From Flavobacterium collinsii (GTDB lineage: Bacteria > Bacteroidota > Bacteroidia > Flavobacteriales > Flavobacteriaceae): a stretch of 64,000 nucleotides of DNA. The stretch covers positions 1 through 64,000 of the forward strand of contig NZ_CADCST010000047.1 in assembly GCF_902804485.1 (NCBI RefSeq), read 5' to 3'. Of the stretch, positions 37,660 to 47,034 are shown piece by piece. The notes beneath the pieces are model-generated. The model was not told where the DNA came from, searched no databases, and saw nothing but the letters and a program-made list of their open reading frames with translations. Each line of letters opens with the position of its first letter. The first letter of the stretch is position 1. Both the position numbers and the translations under genes were made by a program.

Positions 37660-40005
37660 GGAGTCCGGTAGTCTGTCGGCCTCATTCTTTTTGCGGTTGA
37701 AACGATAAATCACGGTCAGTCTGACGTATCTTCCTTGCGCTCTAAATTCTGATTCTAAATAATAAAGCGGTGCACTGACTACCTGTTTTGTTATTTGTGA
37801 ATTAAAAAGGTTGTTTACGTTTAATGTTACCGACATTTTATCGTTAAAAAAGTCCCTATTCAAACCAATATTGGCGGTGTACTGTGCCTCTGTAAGCGAC
37901 TGCACTCCCTGATTTTTTCCACGGTATTTAAAACTAAATTCACCCGAAATAATTTTAGGAAACTTAACAACCGAACGAAAATTAGACAACCAGGTCTGAT
38001 CTTCCACATCATACACTACCGTCTCATAAGTGCCCTGCTGTTTAAATTTGTAATAGTTAAAATCCAAAGACAGTCGTAGCCAGTTTGCCGGGCTGTAGGT
38101 AGACGACACCTCAACTCCGTAACGATCTTCAGTGTCAAGATTTACCGGTGTTGTCACAAAATAATTCTCAGCCGTACGTTGCAGAATATATTCAAAGAAA
38201 TTGGTGGTATGCTGATAATATACCGACGGATTAATACTGAATTTTCCGCGCTTGGCCAATAGCGTCAGTTCAAAGGAATTGGTAAACATTGGATTTAAAT
38301 CGGGGTTTCCGACTGTGAGGTTACGCAAATCTGAAAGTCCCGAAAATGGATTCAACTGCCAGAATCTAGGACGGTTAATACGTTTACTGTAGCTGAGCTG
38401 CAAATCTGTTTTTTCGGTTAAATTGTACACCAAATGTAGGGTTGGAAATAAGTTAATGTAGTTTTTGGTGTTGCTGAATGTGTTTTTGGTGTCGGCAATT
38501 TTTATATCCGATAGCTCTGTTCGTAGGCCCACCAGATAATTGAACTTTTTAATTTTACTTCCAAACTGAAAATAAGCACTGTACAGATTTTCATCATACT
38601 TTAACTTATTGGTAAACTGATCCTGCAGCACCTCATCAAGAATCGTATAATAATCACTTCTTAATGCCCGCAAATCACTTCTGATTCCCATCTCAATTTT
38701 AGAATTTTCACCTATCGGGTTTACAAAGTCCGATTTTATAAAAATATCATTACTGCTTTCAATATCTCTTGTGTATAAATTAGAAACCTCCGGTTCATAA
38801 GGCAATGTTTTCTGCTGATCTATGTATTGATTTTCATCATCATTCCAAAAATCATACTGCAGACTGGTTGTCCATTTTTTATCCTTTTTATCGAATGTTT
38901 TTACATAGTTTAATTCCAGAGCATTGTAATTTTTAGGTTCCTTATAATTTTCAAATCTGTTAATGATACTGTCTGTTGTCTGCGCTGCATTGGAATAACG
39001 ATACGTATAAGTCGTTTTGTAATTGTTGTTGTTTCTATCGTGGTAATAACTTCCCGTCAGTGTATTTTTAGCATTAATATAATAATCACCGCCTATATAA
39101 ATATTGTAAATGCTGTTATTGCGCTTGTTATCGTCGTATTGATGCAGCGTGGTTACCACATTGTTGTTTGTATTCTGCTGAAATTGTCTGTTTGAAGCAT
39201 AAACATCAATATAGCGGTATCCAATATTCGAAAACAGATTTACCTTTTCCGTTTTGTAGCTCACATTAGCATTCAGATTATGATTCGCCGGATTGCCTAC
39301 CCCGACCTGTAGCGAGCCGTTAAAACCCTGCATACTGTTTTTCTTCAGTACAATGTTGATGATCCCCGCGCTCCCCTGAGCTTCATAAGCTGCTGACGGA
39401 TTTGTGATGACTTCGACCTTTTCAATATTTGCGGCCGAAATTTGAGACAATCCATTATTTGCCGTTAGCATAGAGGGTTTTCCATTAATCAAAACCGTAA
39501 CACCATTATTGCCTCTAAGACTTACGACACCAGCAATATCAACATTTACAGAAGGAACATTATTCAGGATATCATTAGCCGATCCGCCTTTTGAAAGAAT
39601 GTCTTTTCCAACATTGAATACTTTTTTATCCAGTTTTAATTCTACAGCCGATTTTTCAGCAACCACATTCACCTCGTTAAGTTGATTGATCTCCTCTTCC
39701 AGCAAAACGTCTTTTAATACAAGATCTTTCTGAAGTGAAAATGTATTTACTACTGATGGTTTGTAAGACATGAATTCAATTCGTAACTGATAATTTCCCG
39801 GAGGAATTTTAAAAACATACATCCCATTCTTGTCAGAAGAGACGGTTCTCTTATCCTGATTAGACGATTGCAGTATTACGGTAACGTAAGGCAGGGATTG
39901 TTTGGTTTTTGAATCCACTACTTTTCCTTTAAGCGTAAATTCATTGGTCTGTGTCATTCCTTCAAAGCCTAGAAAGAGGATGATGAGTAAGAAGAGCTGT
40001 TTCAT
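37654..40005 (-). CDS. TonB-dependent receptor-like outer-membrane beta-barrel protein
   Basis: The protein has 783 residues. The signal peptide is MKQLFLLIILFLGFEGMTQ. A carboxypeptidase-like regulatory domain (about 22-110, LKGKVVDSKTKQSLPYVTV) is followed by a plug (LNNVPSVNVDIAGVVSLRG, then INGKPSMLTANNG and EVITNPSAAYEAQGSAGIINI) and a barrel of the Bacteroidota OMP_b-brl_3 type ending in VIYRFNRKK. It ends NEADRLPDSM, with the last codon and stop inside the 31-bp repeat. It is transcribed divergently from a LytS/LytTR pair, a common arrangement for receptors of this class. The ligand is unknown; there is no SusD partner. Confidence 0.88.
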   Translation of the reverse strand: MKQLFLLIILFLGFEGMTQTNEFTLKGKVVDSKTKQSLPYVTVILQSSNQDKRTVSSDKNGMYVFKIPPGNYQLRIEFMSYKPSVVNTFSLQKDLVLKDVLLEEEINQLNEVNVVAEKSAVELKLDKKVFNVGKDILSKGGSANDILNNVPSVNVDIAGVVSLRGNNGVTVLINGKPSMLTANNGLSQISAANIEKVEVITNPSAAYEAQGSAGIINIVLKKNSMQGFNGSLQVGVGNPANHNLNANVSYKTEKVNLFSNIGYRYIDVYASNRQFQQNTNNNVVTTLHQYDDNKRNNSIYNIYIGGDYYINAKNTLTGSYYHDRNNNNYKTTYTYRYSNAAQTTDSIINRFENYKEPKNYNALELNYVKTFDKKDKKWTTSLQYDFWNDDENQYIDQQKTLPYEPEVSNLYTRDIESSNDIFIKSDFVNPIGENSKIEMGIRSDLRALRSDYYTILDEVLQDQFTNKLKYDENLYSAYFQFGSKIKKFNYLVGLRTELSDIKIADTKNTFSNTKNYINLFPTLHLVYNLTEKTDLQLSYSKRINRPRFWQLNPFSGLSDLRNLTVGNPDLNPMFTNSFELTLLAKRGKFSINPSVYYQHTTNFFEYILQRTAENYFVTTPVNLDTEDRYGVEVSSTYSPANWLRLSLDFNYYKFKQQGTYETVVYDVEDQTWLSNFRSVVKFPKIISGEFSFKYRGKNQGVQSLTEAQYTANIGLNRDFFNDKMSVTLNVNNLFNSQITKQVVSAPLYYLESEFRAQGRYVRLTVIYRFNRKKNEADRLPDSM

Positions 40006-40215
40006 TTTTGGTTGCGTTTATAATTTTCACCAAAACTCCTCATTAATCACTTGCAAAAATGATACGCATGATATACAGTTCTTTCAGACCTACAAACAAT
40101 TTAACTGACACTACAGACTTTGTTGATCGCCGTTTTTTGCCCGTTAATGTCTTTTTTGGGCCTATTTGTCGACAGGCAATTTCTCTTTCCAAATAAATAC
40201 TAACTTTGATCTACT

Positions 40216-41301
40216 ATGTCAACATTCGAGAAACTCATCAACTATACTTCAGCCCATCGGGTCACAGCTCATGTCCTTTTCTGGACTTGTTTATATATTA
40301 TGTTTCTTGGCAAGAATAATTTTGATGATCCTACTTTTAATTTTCGAAATGATATGCTGGCAATCGCATTCGACCTGTTCTTTGCGCTTCTCATCGCTTA
40401 TTTTATTTCTTATCGCATTCTGCCACGCTTAATGACAGCCAAAAAACAAACTATAGTGTGGATTGAGTTTATTGTCTGCAGTTATTTTATCGCGGCCATT
40501 AACCGGACAATGGTAATTTATGTCCTGGAGCCTATTGTTCGTACTCCTCCTTTTGATCAGGAGCCACTTTTTGAAATTTTCACTGATCTTTCGAAACTGT
40601 TTCGATCGTATTTTATCCAATCCATTTTTCTCTCTTTGTTTTTTGTCTTTGTAAAACTGATAAAAGATCAGTATGTCGTTCAGAAAAAAGCGTTACTGCT
40701 GGAAAAGCAAAAAGCCGAAACGGAGTTAAAGATTCTGAAAGCCCAGTTAAATCCTCATTTTTTATTTAATACACTAAACAATATTTATTCGCTTTCGCTG
40801 AGTAATTCTCCTATTACCTCGCAATCTATTGCTGTTTTATCCGAGATATTGGATTGCATTTTGTATCGCTGCAGTAGTACGTACGTACCCATTTCACAAG
40901 AGGTCACGCTGCTTAACAATTATATTGCACTTGAAAAATTGAGATATGATGAAAGGCTTAGTGTGATTTTTACCACCGATATAGACCATAATGGTGTTAT
41001 AGCCCCTCTAATTTTACTTTCGTTAGTCGAAAATGCCTTTAAACATGGTGCTGGCGAAGACACTGGAAACTCACCAATCATCGCTATAGACCTAAAAGTG
41101 GTCAACAATCGTTTTATCTTTACGGTGAAAAACACAATTGGGAAAAGTGAAACTGAATCTGAAAACGACAAGATTGGTCTGAACAATATCGTTCAGCAAC
41201 TGGACAAAATTTATCCGGAAAATTATACTTTTAAGGTAACAAAGAGTGATACCCATTTTACGGCTCATTTAGAAGTCAACCTGCAAAACGATCAACACTA
41301 A
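40216..41301 (+). CDS. LytS-type sensor histidine kinase
   Basis: The protein has 361 residues. Four N-terminal transmembrane helices (about 15-150) have no extracellular sensor domain. A coiled linker (KALLLEKQKAETELKILKAQ) leads to the His_kinase domain with the phospho-acceptor motif QLNPHFLFNTLNNIYSLS (about 176-193). An ATPase lid region (LILLSLVENAFKHGAGED) lacks some canonical G boxes, as usual in this family. It is followed after 10 bp by its LytTR response regulator. The pair is divergent from the receptor gene at 37654, a likely target. Confidence 0.93.
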   Translation: MSTFEKLINYTSAHRVTAHVLFWTCLYIMFLGKNNFDDPTFNFRNDMLAIAFDLFFALLIAYFISYRILPRLMTAKKQTIVWIEFIVCSYFIAAINRTMVIYVLEPIVRTPPFDQEPLFEIFTDLSKLFRSYFIQSIFLSLFFVFVKLIKDQYVVQKKALLLEKQKAETELKILKAQLNPHFLFNTLNNIYSLSLSNSPITSQSIAVLSEILDCILYRCSSTYVPISQEVTLLNNYIALEKLRYDERLSVIFTTDIDHNGVIAPLILLSLVENAFKHGAGEDTGNSPIIAIDLKVVNNRFIFTVKNTIGKSETESENDKIGLNNIVQQLDKIYPENYTFKVTKSDTHFTAHLEVNLQNDQH

Positions 41302-41311
41302 GCGAAGAAAG

Positions 41312-42016
41312 ATGAAGATACGATGTTTATTAGTCGATGATGAGCCTTTGGCCATAAACCTGCTGCAAAACCACATCAGTAAGCTGGATTATTTTGAGAT
41401 TGTAGGCACATGTCCAAACGCTTTAAAAGCCGCTGAAGTATTAAGAACAACGACTGTTGATCTTATGTTTTTAGACATTAAAATGCCCCAGATAACGGGA
41501 ATTGATTTTTTAAAAACACTAAAAAATCCACCTTCCATTATTTTTACAACGGCCTATCGCGAATATGCGCTGGAGAGTTACGAACTTGATATTATAGATT
41601 ATTTACTCAAACCCATTACTTTTGACCGCTTTTTTAAAGCCACCGATCGTTATTTACGCATCAGTGGCCCTACTAACAATAAGATTATAACTCCGCCTCT
41701 GGAGAATTTTATTTACATCCGAAACGGATCTAAGTTTCATAAAATAAATACTGATAGTGTTTTATTTATAGAAAGCGTGAAAGATTACATTGTGGTTCAT
41801 CAAAAAGAAGGGGTAAAACTTACCGCAAAATACAAGATCGGCGATATCGAAATGGAACTTCAAGGAAAAGATTTCCTTCGGGTACACCGCTCTTATATTA
41901 TTAATTTAAAAAACATTACTGCATTTACCGCCTATGATGTTGAAATTGGGACTATCGAAATCCCAATTGGAGCAAGCTATAAAGAATATGTTTTTAAAAT
42001 ATTGAAAAACTCTTAG
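41312..42016 (+). CDS. LytTR-family response regulator
   Basis: The protein has 234 residues. The receiver domain (1-120) has the acidic pocket DDEP, the phosphorylated Asp in LMFLDIKMP (about 54), the Thr/Ala of TTAYREYAL and the Lys in YLLKPITFDRF. The C-terminal LytTR DNA-binding domain (about 130-234) has IYIRNGSKFHKIN, IESVKDYIVVH and LRVHRSYIINLKNI. It pairs with the kinase just upstream. Confidence 0.95.
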   Translation: MKIRCLLVDDEPLAINLLQNHISKLDYFEIVGTCPNALKAAEVLRTTTVDLMFLDIKMPQITGIDFLKTLKNPPSIIFTTAYREYALESYELDIIDYLLKPITFDRFFKATDRYLRISGPTNNKIITPPLENFIYIRNGSKFHKINTDSVLFIESVKDYIVVHQKEGVKLTAKYKIGDIEMELQGKDFLRVHRSYIINLKNITAFTAYDVEIGTIEIPIGASYKEYVFKILKNS

Positions 42017-42037
42017 TGGCTTACTCTGTTTTTAGCT

Positions 42038-43051
42038 TTAAAATTTGATCGCAATCTTACCAATAGTTTTCCCTGACTCTAAAAGCTCATGTGCTTTTTT
42101 AAAGTTCCCGGCCGTTAAACCATTAAGCGTTAGATTGAGCGTCGATTTTAGAATGCCTTCGTCTAAAAGATCAGCCAATTGATTAAGAATAACGTGTTGT
42201 TCCTGCATATCATCGGTTTCAAACATTGATCGTGTGTACATCAGTTCCCAAGAGAAAGAAGCGCTTTTATTTTTGAGTTTGTTCAACGCAACCGGATCAC
42301 TGCTCCCGGTAATAGAAGCAATGTGCCCTTGGGGTTTAATTAATTCTGCCATAATATCCCAATAGGAATTAGTATCGACAAAATCCAAAATAAAATCTAC
42401 CTGTTGAAACCCTGCTTCCCGAACCGAAGCAATCAGGTTTTTGTGATCGACTACGAAATCTGCGCCCTGCTCTTTACACCAAGCGATAGTTTCGGGACGC
42501 GATGCTGTTGCAATAACAGTTAAACCTGCAATTTTCCTGGCCAGTTGAATAGCAATAGAACCTACTCCTCCTGCACCTCCAATAATCAAAATTGATTTTC
42601 CTTTGTCTTTTTTAGGATTGATTCGAATGCGGTCAAAAAGAATTTCCCAAGCCGTTAAACCAGTCAGCGGTATCACGGCCGATTCTTCAAGGCTTAAGGA
42701 CTTTGGTTTTCTGCCTACAATTCGTTCGTCAATACTTTGGTATTCGGCATTGCTGCCTGGTTTGGTAATATCTCCGGCATAAAACACTTCATCGCCTACC
42801 TTAAACAAAGTCACTTTCTCTCCTATCGCCTCGACAATACCTACAGCATCCCAGCCTATAATTTTTGGTGTTTCTAAAACCGTATCTTTCGCACTGCCCT
42901 GACGAATTTTAAAATCAACCGGATTAACGGATACTGCACTAATTTTCACTACTAAATCACGTTCTCCGGGAACTGGCTTTGGAGTTTCAAATGCTATAAA
43001 ACTCTCTTCTTCAGTAATTGGCAACGATGTTTTAAATCCTATGGCTTTCAT
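42038..43051 (-). CDS. Zinc-type alcohol dehydrogenase/quinone oxidoreductase family protein
   Basis: The protein has 337 residues of the medium-chain dehydrogenase superfamily. The N-terminal GroES-like domain has VVKISAVSVNPVDFKIRQGS and WDAVGIVEAIGEKVTLFKVGDEV. The cofactor motif IIGGAGGVGSIAIQLARK (about 153-170) is typical of NADPH-dependent quinone/enone reductases. The catalytic zinc ligand set (Cys and His at the usual positions) is not evident, so it is probably zinc-free. It lies in a block with an NmrA-type reductase, an HxlR regulator and a DoxX protein, which suggests a role in quinone or electrophile stress. Confidence 0.85.
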   Translation of the reverse strand: MKAIGFKTSLPITEEESFIAFETPKPVPGERDLVVKISAVSVNPVDFKIRQGSAKDTVLETPKIIGWDAVGIVEAIGEKVTLFKVGDEVFYAGDITKPGSNAEYQSIDERIVGRKPKSLSLEESAVIPLTGLTAWEILFDRIRINPKKDKGKSILIIGGAGGVGSIAIQLARKIAGLTVIATASRPETIAWCKEQGADFVVDHKNLIASVREAGFQQVDFILDFVDTNSYWDIMAELIKPQGHIASITGSSDPVALNKLKNKSASFSWELMYTRSMFETDDMQEQHVILNQLADLLDEGILKSTLNLTLNGLTAGNFKKAHELLESGKTIGKIAIKF

Positions 43052-43181
43052 CTTTATAATTTTTAAGTTCTATTATTATTACAAAGATAAATACAGTCCG
43101 AATCTTACAAACGGTATAATTTTATACTAAACCAGTATATTCTTATCAAAAGTCAATATCACTTTAGAATTCGCAAATACT

Positions 43182-43208
43182 AAAAAAAGCTGATCCTAAA
43201 ACCAGCTT
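43182..43208 (-). terminator. Terminator after the NmrA-type reductase gene
   Basis: AAGCTG (43187-43192) pairs with CAGCTT (43203-43208); on the minus strand a run of seven T follows. It lies 15 bp beyond the stop at 43223 and separates this gene from the next minus-strand gene. Confidence 0.75.
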
Positions 43209-43222
43209 CTTACTTTTACTAT

Positions 43223-44101
43223 TTAAAACTTAGCTGCAAATTCTTTTGCAAAATCTTCCAGTTTAGTTCGTCCGTCAACAGAACTATAATCGCTTAAAAA
43301 ATGTGCTGCGATTTTACCGCTTCTTAAACCTGATCCCATCTCGGTATACAGTTCGGCAATTTCTTCCGGCAGTCCCGCTTGTTTCATTCCGTCAAGAGAT
43401 TGCACATCGGTAAACTCTACCCATGGTAAATCAGGTTTTCCAATGGCTAAGCCTAAAGTTTTGGCTACTTCATTTGGAGTTCGCACATCACTTACAATAT
43501 AACGAATGTTCTTTCCCGCTATGTTTTTTAGTAATTCTTCAGAAACTGCCGCTGCAATATCTTCAGGATGTACAAAAGGAATCGTAGTGTTAGAAGGATA
43601 ATTTGCTCCAATAATTCCCGCTCCTTTAATCATTGGAACATCATGGTACAAATTCGTGTAGAAAAAGCCCGCACGAAGATACGTAACCGATACGTTCTCT
43701 AATGATTCATACAGTTTCTCGATATTATGAAGTCCGGCAATTGGACCATTTCCTCCCGGTAAATCTGCACCTATACTGCTCAGCATTACAACACGTTTTA
43801 CTCCGGCAGCTGCTATGGCTTTTGCAAATGCTTTACCGGCATCCGTAGTATTGGCAATGATATTAACTCCTCCCATATTAGGCGGAGTCATTGCAAATAC
43901 AGCATCAGCTCCTTCAAATGCGCTTTGCAAAAAAGCGGCATCACTTACAGAACCAATCACTGCTTTGGCTCCTGCTGCTTCAATCTCTTTTACCCGGTCT
44001 GCACTGCTGCTGATTACTGTTACCTCATGTCCTGAGGTAATAAGTTTTTGTGTCAATGGTTTCCCTATGTTTCCTAATGATCCTGAAATTGTAATTTTCA
44101 T
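43223..44101 (-). CDS. NmrA/QorB-like NAD(P)H-binding oxidoreductase
   Basis: The protein has 292 residues of the atypical short-chain dehydrogenase group. It begins KITISGSLGNIGKPLTQKL, a Rossmann GxxGxxG, and has AVIGSVSDAAFLQSAFEGAD and VVMLSSIGADLPGGNGP. A canonical YxxxK is not clear. It is closest in layout to NmrA-like sensors and the E. coli QorB quinone reductase. It is divergent from an HxlR regulator with a shared promoter region, which implies direct regulation. Confidence 0.8.
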   Translation of the reverse strand: MKITISGSLGNIGKPLTQKLITSGHEVTVISSSADRVKEIEAAGAKAVIGSVSDAAFLQSAFEGADAVFAMTPPNMGGVNIIANTTDAGKAFAKAIAAAGVKRVVMLSSIGADLPGGNGPIAGLHNIEKLYESLENVSVTYLRAGFFYTNLYHDVPMIKGAGIIGANYPSNTTIPFVHPEDIAAAVSEELLKNIAGKNIRYIVSDVRTPNEVAKTLGLAIGKPDLPWVEFTDVQSLDGMKQAGLPEEIAELYTEMGSGLRSGKIAAHFLSDYSSVDGRTKLEDFAKEFAAKF

Positions 44102-44128
44102 CTCTGTTTATTTTTTTATGTTGTGCAA

Positions 44129-44167
44129 CAAAGGTATATTTGTACTTACTTTTATACAAGTACTTAC
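44129..44167. promoter_or_regulatory. Overlapping divergent promoters and probable HxlR operator
   Basis: TATATTTG (44135-44142, plus) and TACCTTTG (44129-44136, minus) are full -7 boxes that overlap back to back. The 8-mer GTACTTAC occurs at 44142-44149 and 44160-44167, an 18-bp period. The pair lies over the hxlR transcription start and between the -7 box and the probable -33 TTG (minus strand, 44156-44158) of the reductase gene. A bound regulator would therefore block both genes. Confidence 0.6.
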
Positions 44168-44182
44168 CCTAAAGTATGCACT

Positions 44183-44551
44183 ATGACCGCAATCAAAGAA
44201 TCGTCGACTATTCAGGAAAACAAGCAATACGCTTTAGACAAATGTCCCGTAACCTATGTTATGGAAAAAATTGGAGGCTATTGGAAACCCATTATCATTT
44301 ACCATCTTTCAGGCGGAAGCAAACGTTACAGCGAACTAAAAAGGGCCATCCCTGCAGTTACCGAAAAGATGCTGATACAACATTTAAAACAGCTCGAAGC
44401 CGACCATCTTGTCATTAGAGAAGCCAAACCAGTTGTACCTCCTTTTGTAACGTATAGCTTAAGTGCTTCTGGAAAAGGTTTAATGCCAGTTATTGAAGCT
44501 ATGGCGACATGGGCCTTCAAGGATAAGGAAGATGGATTTAAGAATTCTTAA
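44183..44551 (+). CDS. HxlR-family winged-helix transcriptional regulator
   Basis: The protein has 122 residues from the ATG at 44183 (MTAIKESSTI); an upstream TTG would add 20 residues reading through the promoter and is rejected. The winged helix has MEKIGGYWKPIIIYHLSGG, RYSELKRAIPAVTEKMLIQH and VPPFVTYSLSASGKGL. A Cys just before it (ALDKCPVTYV) is at the position used as a redox or electrophile sensor by relatives such as YodB and QorR. It probably represses itself and the divergent reductase. Confidence 0.9.
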   Translation: MTAIKESSTIQENKQYALDKCPVTYVMEKIGGYWKPIIIYHLSGGSKRYSELKRAIPAVTEKMLIQHLKQLEADHLVIREAKPVVPPFVTYSLSASGKGLMPVIEAMATWAFKDKEDGFKNS

Positions 44552-44622
44552 AATAATACCGTCTCAAAAATAATCATCCAAATTAGCCCAACATCTTGTT
44601 ATCTTTACATAAAAAGATCTCA

Positions 44623-45060
44623 ATGAAAAAAATAGGTACAGCACAGGCAGGTTTCGTTTTAAGAATTGTTTTGGGAATTACGATGCTCTCTGCCGTTGCC
44701 GACCGTTTTGGTCTTTGGGGTGTACCCGGCGCTCCCGGAGTAGCGTGGGGAAACTGGGACAATTTTATTCTTTACACCCAAACCTTAAACTCCTTTGCCA
44801 GTAAACCCTTAGCAGAAGTATTGGGAGCTTTGGCTACTTTTTTCGAAATTATCTTTGGCTTATTTTTAATCCCAGGATTTAAAACCCGTCAGGTTGCTTT
44901 GGGAACTGCTGCTTTAATGCTGCTTTTTGCCCTTTCAATGGCTGTTTCGGTTTCGGTAAAAGCTCCTTTTGATTACTCGGTTCTAACAAGTGCTGCAGCT
45001 GCTTTACTGCTTTCCGCCTTAGACAAAACTTATCTTGCTTTAGACAATCGGTCAAAATAA
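44623..45060 (+). CDS. DoxX-family membrane protein
   Basis: The protein has 145 residues with four transmembrane helices. It begins MKKIGTAQAGFVLRIVLGIT, and the helix around EVLGALATFFEIIFGLFLI is typical of DoxX-like proteins. The ATG at 44623 is preferred to an in-frame codon 27 bases earlier. It lies 71 bp after the HxlR gene on the same strand. The function of this family is loosely linked to quinone or thiol redox chemistry. Confidence 0.8.
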   Translation: MKKIGTAQAGFVLRIVLGITMLSAVADRFGLWGVPGAPGVAWGNWDNFILYTQTLNSFASKPLAEVLGALATFFEIIFGLFLIPGFKTRQVALGTAALMLLFALSMAVSVSVKAPFDYSVLTSAAAALLLSALDKTYLALDNRSK

Positions 45061-45377
45061 GATTTTTAAAATCCTTACACCCTAAAAAATCCGCAGGATC
45101 ATCTACTCCTTTTTTGTATTCTTCAACCTACAAAACACCTAAGTGACAGGTTTTCAAACACCTGACTTCTTAGCGTGCAAATTTTATAATGTGCTTTGAA
45201 AATTTTATAACATTTCTTAAATCTAAATTCCCAATTTGAACGTATGTAAGGGAATACGATACTCTGGAGGAATTAAGCTCAAATGGAAATGGTTTTTGGG
45301 GCATATTGAGCTTAAAATCTTCCGGATTATCGTTTGTTTTAATAATTTTTAAACGAAGGAAGAGATTGGAAAAATTA
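45061..45377. other. Intergenic region
   Basis: This is A/T-rich sequence with an imperfect inverted repeat around AAGTGACAGGTTTTC...CACCTGACTT (about 45142-45170). I see no further gene. Confidence 0.4.
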
Positions 45378-45608
45378 ATGGTTCAGAGATTAAAAAAGAG
45401 TTTAGATTATCTCAAAAGTAAACAACGGGAGTTAAAGAAACTGAATGAGGAGGATACCCGGACTCTAGAATCCATCATCAAATACTTAAAAAAAGACATG
45501 ATCGATCAGTATAAATTAAACGAATACGATTTGTACATCAAGCAAGATGTCAAAAACACAGAGACTTTTATCAGCAGTGTCCAAAAAATAATAGACGATA
45601 ACCTGTAA
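45378..45608 (+). CDS. Small basic helical protein of unknown function
   Basis: The protein has 76 residues from the ATG at 45378 (MVQRLKKSLDYLKSKQREL); a longer frame from a TTG at 45306 adds an unlikely hydrophobic lead. It is almost entirely charged and heptad-like (LKKLNEEDTRTLESIIKYLK), suggesting a coiled coil or helical bundle, with a C-terminal ETFISSVQKIIDDNL. I recognise no family. It stands alone between DoxX and TauE genes. Confidence 0.45.
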   Translation: MVQRLKKSLDYLKSKQRELKKLNEEDTRTLESIIKYLKKDMIDQYKLNEYDLYIKQDVKNTETFISSVQKIIDDNL

Positions 45609-45797
45609 GTTCCTCTTTTTTAGCGTTTCATTCTTAAACTCTGGTTTTTACCCTATAATCAACCAGTTAAGTGCTTTTTTGTGTTTTTTCTCAAGATTTA
45701 AATTTCAGAATTAAACAATTTTAGTTTTTAATTATGAAATAAAACATTTCTTCACCAAATATCAATTCGTAAATTAGCGGTAACAAAATTGATCCGA

Positions 45798-46634
45798 ATG
45801 ACAGTACTTACGTTTACCCTGATTATGATTCTTGGTGCTTTTTTAGCAGGTTTTATTGGTTCATTGTCAGGTTTAGGTGGCGGGATTATCATAATCCCAC
45901 TTTTAACAGTCATTCTTGGTGTTGACATTCATTATGCAATTGGTGCGGCTCTGGTTTCGGTAATTGCTACTTCCTCCGGTTCTGCTGCCGCTTATGTCAG
46001 GGAGGGAATCACTAACATGCGACTGGGTATCTTTCTTGAGATTGCTACTACAATTGGTGCTGTTTGCGGGGCCTTACTTTCAACCATCGCTCCTACTTCC
46101 TTTATTGCCGTTTTATTCGGACTTACTTTGATCTTCTCGGCTATCAATTCTCTTCGAAAAAAAGAAGAACATATTGTTTTAGAATCTAGTCCTTTGGCTA
46201 AAAAACTGAGGTTAGAAGGTACTTATCCCTCGCATCACGGTGAAATAATTCGTTACGGAACCAAAAACGTCGTGGGCGGTTTTGGTATGATGGGAATTGC
46301 CGGAATGATGTCAGGTTTATTAGGAATTGGTTCCGGTGCTTTTAAAGTCATTGCAATGGACAATATTATGAGAATTCCGTTTAAAGTTTCTACCACAACC
46401 AGTAATTTTATGATGGGCGTTACGGCAATGGCGAGTTCTGTAATCTATATTCAAAAAGGATACATCGAACCCGGAATCTGTATGCCAGTAGTCATCGGCG
46501 TACTGTTTGGTGCTATGGCGGGAGCCAAAGTTTTAGTTAAAACAAATCCTAAAAAACTACGTATATTCTTTGCCTGTCTGATATTTGTACTTGCGGTAAA
46601 TATGATCTATAACGGAATTAATGGAAAAATCTAA
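45798..46634 (+). CDS. TauE/SafE-family (TSUP) anion transporter
   Basis: The protein has 278 residues with about eight transmembrane helices. It has the family repeat motif FLAGFIGSLSGLGGGIIIIP at the N-terminus and GIAGMMSGLLGIGSGAFKV in the second half. Members export or import sulfite, thiosulfate, sulfoacetate and similar anions. The ATG at 45798 is preferred to a TTG nine bases upstream. The following DUF1634 membrane gene touches its end, a pairing commonly seen for this family. Confidence 0.9.
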   Translation: MTVLTFTLIMILGAFLAGFIGSLSGLGGGIIIIPLLTVILGVDIHYAIGAALVSVIATSSGSAAAYVREGITNMRLGIFLEIATTIGAVCGALLSTIAPTSFIAVLFGLTLIFSAINSLRKKEEHIVLESSPLAKKLRLEGTYPSHHGEIIRYGTKNVVGGFGMMGIAGMMSGLLGIGSGAFKVIAMDNIMRIPFKVSTTTSNFMMGVTAMASSVIYIQKGYIEPGICMPVVIGVLFGAMAGAKVLVKTNPKKLRIFFACLIFVLAVNMIYNGINGKI

Positions 46635-46638
46635 GATT

Positions 46639-47028
46639 ATGCAACACGAAAAATTTGGAGAAAAAGATTTTCAAACCATTATTGGGAATTTATTGCGTTA
46701 TGGCGTTTGGATTTCCCTATCGGTCGCTTTTATTGGCGGAATTGTTTATCTAATGGCGCACAGCACAGATATTGAAGATTACTCGGTCTTCCATGAAAAT
46801 GACCGCAATATTTTTGAAGTAATTTCGGCAATATATCAGGGTGTAATTCAGGGAAATGGCGAATCGTTGATCTTTTTTGGGATCATCCTGCTTTTCTTAA
46901 CCCCAGTTTTACGTGTTTTACTATCGCTATTTTCGTTTTTATTGGAAAAGGATTATCTGTATGTAGGGATCACCTTAATTGTTATTGTGATTATTCTAAT
47001 TAGCGTTTCCTTTGGCTTTTCACATTAA
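46639..47028 (+). CDS. DUF1634-type integral membrane protein
   Basis: The protein has 129 residues from the ATG at 46639 (MQHEKFGEKDF); an ATG at 46621 would overlap the TauE gene by 14 bp and is also possible. Three transmembrane helices are visible (YGVWISLSVAFIGGIVYL, ESLIFFGIILLFLTPVLRVL, YVGITLIVIVIILI). It matches the DUF1634 family, usually next to TauE/SafE transporters, and is probably a partner subunit. Confidence 0.8.
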   Translation: MQHEKFGEKDFQTIIGNLLRYGVWISLSVAFIGGIVYLMAHSTDIEDYSVFHENDRNIFEVISAIYQGVIQGNGESLIFFGIILLFLTPVLRVLLSLFSFLLEKDYLYVGITLIVIVIILISVSFGFSH

Positions 47029-47034
47029 TTATGC

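Noticed and set aside
44116-44131. TGTTGTGCAACA as another metal box
   Set aside because: The palindrome has a different centre from the 7-1-7 boxes, and the neighbouring genes are redox rather than metal related.
44123-44182. Longer HxlR start from TTG
   Set aside because: It would translate the promoter and operator region; the ATG at 44183 fits the family length.
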